A stretch of 44,583 nt of DNA. Source: Rs1 sp034111875 (lineage in GTDB: Bacteria > Pseudomonadota > Gammaproteobacteria > Pseudomonadales > Balneatricaceae). This document shows positions 41,838 through 44,583 of this stretch, piece after piece. How positions within the stretch are numbered: the first letter of the stretch is position 1; each line of letters opens with the position of its first letter. The notes beneath the pieces are model-generated. The model was given only the letters and a program-made list of their open reading frames with translations, had not been told where the DNA came from and searched no databases. Both the position numbers and the translations under genes were made by a program. The DNA lies in assembly GCA_034111875.1 (NCBI GenBank), contig JAWUWK010000017.1, positions 1-44,583 of the forward strand. The letters run 5' to 3'.

Positions 41838-42785
41838 ATGAAACAACGCATGCCACTAACGGCACTTAAATTCTTTCGCCAAGCCGCCGAATCCATGAGT
41901 TTCAAACTTGCAGCAGAGAAGCTGTTCGTTACTCAAGCGGCTGTTAGCCAACAGATTAAGAGCTTAGAAAAAAGTTTAAATGTTAAATTATTTGAAAGAC
42001 TTAGCAGAGAAGTAACGCTCACTAAAGAAGGTAAAAAACTCTTGCCTTATATCGTCAAAGGTTTTGAATCTTTTGAGGAGGGCTTTGCAAGCTTAGGCGA
42101 CGACCCCAATCCTGATTTGTTAACCATTACCACCTTGCCATCTTTCGCAAGTCGCTGGTTAATGCCTAAATTAATAAATTTTCAAAATAGACATCAAGGC
42201 ATTAGCTTGCGTATATCGCCTTCATTAAAAGTGGAATCTTTTAGCGAAAGCAAGATAGATTTGGCGATTCGCTACGGCAAAGGTATTTACCCTGGATATG
42301 AGTCTAAATTACTCCATCACGACTATCTACTGCCTGTCTGCCATCCGAAGTTGATCGATCCAGATAAAGATATGGCCTCACAACTTGTCAACATTCCTCT
42401 GCTGACTGATGAGGGAGTTGATATTGAAAAAGCTTGGCGACCTTTTATGGAAAAGGTCGGTATTCCCATCACCACTAAGCCTTCAAAACTACATGTTGGC
42501 GATTCTACGATGCTGATTGAACCGCTACTTGGGCGACAGGGAATGTCATTATTAAGGTATAGTTTGATCTATGAGTTACTCGATAGAAAGCAACTAATCT
42601 GCCCTTTACCGTTCTACTTTCAATCGGGATACTCCTACTATTTAGTCGCTCCGGAAAGTCATTTCCAGTATCAAAAAATTAAAAACTTTCATCAGTGGCT
42701 CAACGAAGAGATGTCTGACATCAACCAGCATTGGCTTGCCTATAGCGCCGATAAATTACAAGAGATTAAAATCGAGGTGGGTTAG
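41838..42785 (+). CDS. LysR-family transcriptional regulator (GcvA-like)
   Basis: A 315-residue LysR regulator with the N-terminal winged helix (LTALKFFRQAAESMSFKLAA, VTQAAVSQQIKSLEKSL, LFERLSREVTLT) and a C-terminal periplasmic-binding-protein-like effector domain (LTITTLPSFASRWLMPKLI is the typical GcvA-group start of that domain). The GcvA group includes the glycine-cleavage activator but also many unrelated regulators, and no gcv genes are here. Likely target: the small gene divergent from it, and itself. Confidence 0.88.
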   Translation: MKQRMPLTALKFFRQAAESMSFKLAAEKLFVTQAAVSQQIKSLEKSLNVKLFERLSREVTLTKEGKKLLPYIVKGFESFEEGFASLGDDPNPDLLTITTLPSFASRWLMPKLINFQNRHQGISLRISPSLKVESFSESKIDLAIRYGKGIYPGYESKLLHHDYLLPVCHPKLIDPDKDMASQLVNIPLLTDEGVDIEKAWRPFMEKVGIPITTKPSKLHVGDSTMLIEPLLGRQGMSLLRYSLIYELLDRKQLICPLPFYFQSGYSYYLVAPESHFQYQKIKNFHQWLNEEMSDINQHWLAYSADKLQEIKIEVG

Positions 42786-42788
42786 TTT

Positions 42789-43301
42789 CTAGTTGCAAAA
42801 AACGGCTATTTTATTTTGTAAGTCATAGACTTCATTGTGCTGATTATTATAGCTAAAGTTAGCATATACCGTTGGTTTAATGACTTGATTTAAGTCCGTT
42901 GTAAGCAACCCTATACGTATTTCATAGCGCTTTTCGATAGGATACAAGTCAATATAGATTAGACTACTACCTGCCACCTTTGACAATTTAGCTTTCACTT
43001 CGCTATCGGTCTTCGCTCCTTTCACATACTCGTCTAGATTAAACTCTTGAACTGGGCCTCGTTTAGGCACTATTACTTTAATGTGTCGACCACTTTTGTG
43101 CATGTTTTTCAATTCAGCAATCTCAGTTTTGAATGAAGGTATGGTGGCATTTTCGCCTTCAAATATTGAGCACTGAAATGCATTAGCATTACTGGTGATC
43201 GCCACTGCCAACGTCGCTAATATTAAGTGAACAATAGGCTTAAAGCGTAACCCTTGAGATACGTTTTGACGCAACTTCATAACTAAATTTGTGTTATTCA
43301 T
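42789..43301 (-). CDS. Exported protein of unknown function
   Basis: A 170-residue protein I do not recognise. A basic start (KLRQNVSQGLRFK) and hydrophobic stretch HLILATLAVAITSNANA end in a good signal-peptidase I site before FQCS, so export to the periplasm is likely. The mature part (about 130 residues) has a Cys near each end (QCS and FCN), possibly a disulphide, and alternating polar/hydrophobic strands suggesting beta structure. Start could be 43301 or the internal ATG at 43280. Convergent with the LysR gene (3-base gap); 31 bases after cysQ on the same strand. Confidence 0.6.
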   Translation of the reverse strand: MNNTNLVMKLRQNVSQGLRFKPIVHLILATLAVAITSNANAFQCSIFEGENATIPSFKTEIAELKNMHKSGRHIKVIVPKRGPVQEFNLDEYVKGAKTDSEVKAKLSKVAGSSLIYIDLYPIEKRYEIRIGLLTTDLNQVIKPTVYANFSYNNQHNEVYDLQNKIAVFCN

Positions 43302-43332
43302 GTAACTTGTCTATCTCATCGCGGATCAATGT

Positions 43333-44115
43333 CTAAACCCAGCACAAAGGGGTGTCAGCACATACAATAAAATTTGGGTTTAACAAAGTATGACGGCGGT
43401 TATAGCGCAGTGGATCTAAGTTTGGATACTCTAAAACACACCCCCCTGCCGCTTCAACAATTGCCTGTGCCGCCGCACTGTCCCATTCACTCGTCGGCGC
43501 TAATCGTGGGTAGATATCGACAGTACCTTCAGCCACTAAGCAAAATTTTAATGAGCTACCCATACAGGTAATTTCTCGGTGGGTAAATTGTTGAAGGTAG
43601 GCATTTGTAGGCTCATTGAGGTGTGATCTGCTAGTCGCCACTCGCCAAAGACTGTTTTTAGTCGGGGGATCGGCAACAAATATTTGCTCAACATGACCAT
43701 CTGCTGACTGTTTAAATGCGCCGACATCGCTCCCCCAGTAGAGTAGATCTAAGACTGGCGCATAAACAACACCCAGCACGGGAACCCCCTGTTCAATTAA
43801 GGCAATATTAACCGTAAATTCGCCATTGCGAGAGACAAACTCTTTGGTTCCATCCAGAGGATCTACTAGCCAGTAACGTGTCCAACACAACCGATTTGTG
43901 ATCTCTTGCGCTCTAGACTCTTCAGACACAATAGGAATATCTGGCGCAATCATGGACAGCGCTGTGCAGATAATTTCATGCGCGAGTGAGTCAGCTTCAG
44001 TTAGCGGGCTTTGATCCTCTTTAAAACTCACTGAAAAATCAGAGTTATACACTGCGAGTATTTTATTGCCAGCCGCTTTAGCGATGGACTTTATCTTTTC
44101 TATTCCCTGAATCAT
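43333..44115 (-). CDS. cysQ: 3'(2'),5'-bisphosphate nucleotidase
   Basis: Hydrolyses 3'-phosphoadenosine 5'-phosphate (PAP) left from sulphate assimilation; an IMPase-superfamily enzyme attached to the membrane in E. coli. Metal motifs: SFKEDQSPLTEADSLAHEII, IVSEES, WLVDPLDGTKEFVSRNGEFT and EWDSAAAQAIVEAAGG, with the CysQ-typical MGSSLKFCLVAEGTVDIYPR. ATG 44115 (260 residues, GAGAGAC upstream) is preferred to the longer start at 44166. nudE, a frequent neighbour, is not seen within the window. Confidence 0.94.
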   Translation of the reverse strand: MIQGIEKIKSIAKAAGNKILAVYNSDFSVSFKEDQSPLTEADSLAHEIICTALSMIAPDIPIVSEESRAQEITNRLCWTRYWLVDPLDGTKEFVSRNGEFTVNIALIEQGVPVLGVVYAPVLDLLYWGSDVGAFKQSADGHVEQIFVADPPTKNSLWRVATSRSHLNEPTNAYLQQFTHREITCMGSSLKFCLVAEGTVDIYPRLAPTSEWDSAAAQAIVEAAGGCVLEYPNLDPLRYNRRHTLLNPNFIVCADTPLCWV

Positions 44116-44583
44116 TGTCTCTCGTCTTAGTCTATTGAGCTTACTATGCCGGTTAAATACTTCCAAACTCGTCGCTACTTTTTTTTCGCCTCAACCGCTA
44201 AATCACAACGACCTAATACACAGTACTGCTTAACCCTATGTTGTATAGTAGCTAAAAGCTTAGCATACGAAGAGGTAATAAGGATGATCTGATGAGGTAA
44301 TTATCAGCTAAATACAGCTTCATTATTTTTAACTCTAAATTGTAGCGCTATATTTGAGTTCCGGACCTTCTCTCTGAACCTTCCCTCTGAAGGTTAATAA
44401 TACTGCGTCAGGCACCTTTGAGTACTCTTTTGGGTGTATTATTTACAGCTCAAGTTTCGGAGTTCATTCTTACCACTTAAAATCAGTTTACCCTTTACTC
44501 TAGGGCTTCCTGCCGTAGGGCAAAACTATCCATTTGCATGACTTGCGTAAAAAAATTGACCACTGTTTGATCGATACTGTCTA
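44116..44583. other. Right edge, no gene seen
   Basis: The last 470 bases hold no supported gene. A 13-base unit (CCTTCYCTCTGAA) is repeated twice in tandem at 44366-44391. No reading frame with family character could be found on either strand, though a gene may begin beyond the edge. Confidence 0.5.

Overview
The window reads as a chromosomal stretch of a marine-type gammaproteobacterium, moderately AT-rich, closest in gene order to the Pseudomonadales/Cellvibrionales side of the class. The evidence is the conserved blocks ygfB-pepP-ubiH-ubiI divergent from zapA, 6S RNA beside fau, argH divergent from hemC-hemD-hemX-hemY, his genes divergent from asmA-mutY-yggX, and a tdh-kbl pair. Most real genes are housekeeping: threonine catabolism, ubiquinone hydroxylation, arginine, haem and histidine biosynthesis, DNA repair, and a few regulators.

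Layout. 1-1154 is mobile-element debris: IS21-type terminal repeats, a broken IS5-family transposase and what looks like the tail of an Lrp/AsnC regulator. 1199-8538 holds a membrane diguanylate cyclase, an XRE-cupin regulator divergent from tdh-kbl, a glyoxalase-like protein and RlmI. 8656-14241 holds the ubiI-ubiH-pepP-ygfB operon (minus) and the divergent coiled-coil gene plus zapA (plus). 14351-18880 is a minus-strand island with a HAD phosphatase, a DeoR regulator, a 5'-truncated inositol-monophosphatase-like gene joined to a frameshifted ABC ATPase, and a degraded Y1 transposase. It separates zapA from the 6S RNA (19097-19269) and fau, which normally follow zapA directly. 20158-27396 holds a GcvR-like ACT protein, a VF530 protein, argH and hemCDXY.

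27455-30335 is a second decayed stretch: a nitronate monooxygenase with two in-frame stops, a broken TDT/TehA-like transporter, and the first copy of a dispersed intergenic repeat. 30336-36787 holds an Lrp-family regulator, hisF-hisH-hisB (hisA is missing from its usual place), asmA, mutY and yggX. A tRNA-Phe with its own promoter and terminator follows. 37106-37647 is a broken PKHD-type hydroxylase preceded by a nine-copy CTTAAA repeat. The end of the window holds an FAD oxidoreductase, fdxA, the second copy of the dispersed repeat, an MmcQ/YjbR protein, a LysR regulator divergent from a small unknown gene, a secreted unknown protein and cysQ.

The dominant theme is a normal core backbone interrupted by several stretches of active gene decay. 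I found no CRISPR array, phage module, toxin-antitoxin pair or recognisable defence system. The most interesting unexplained signal is the two-copy intergenic repeat at about 29.8-30.2 kb and 40.4-40.75 kb.
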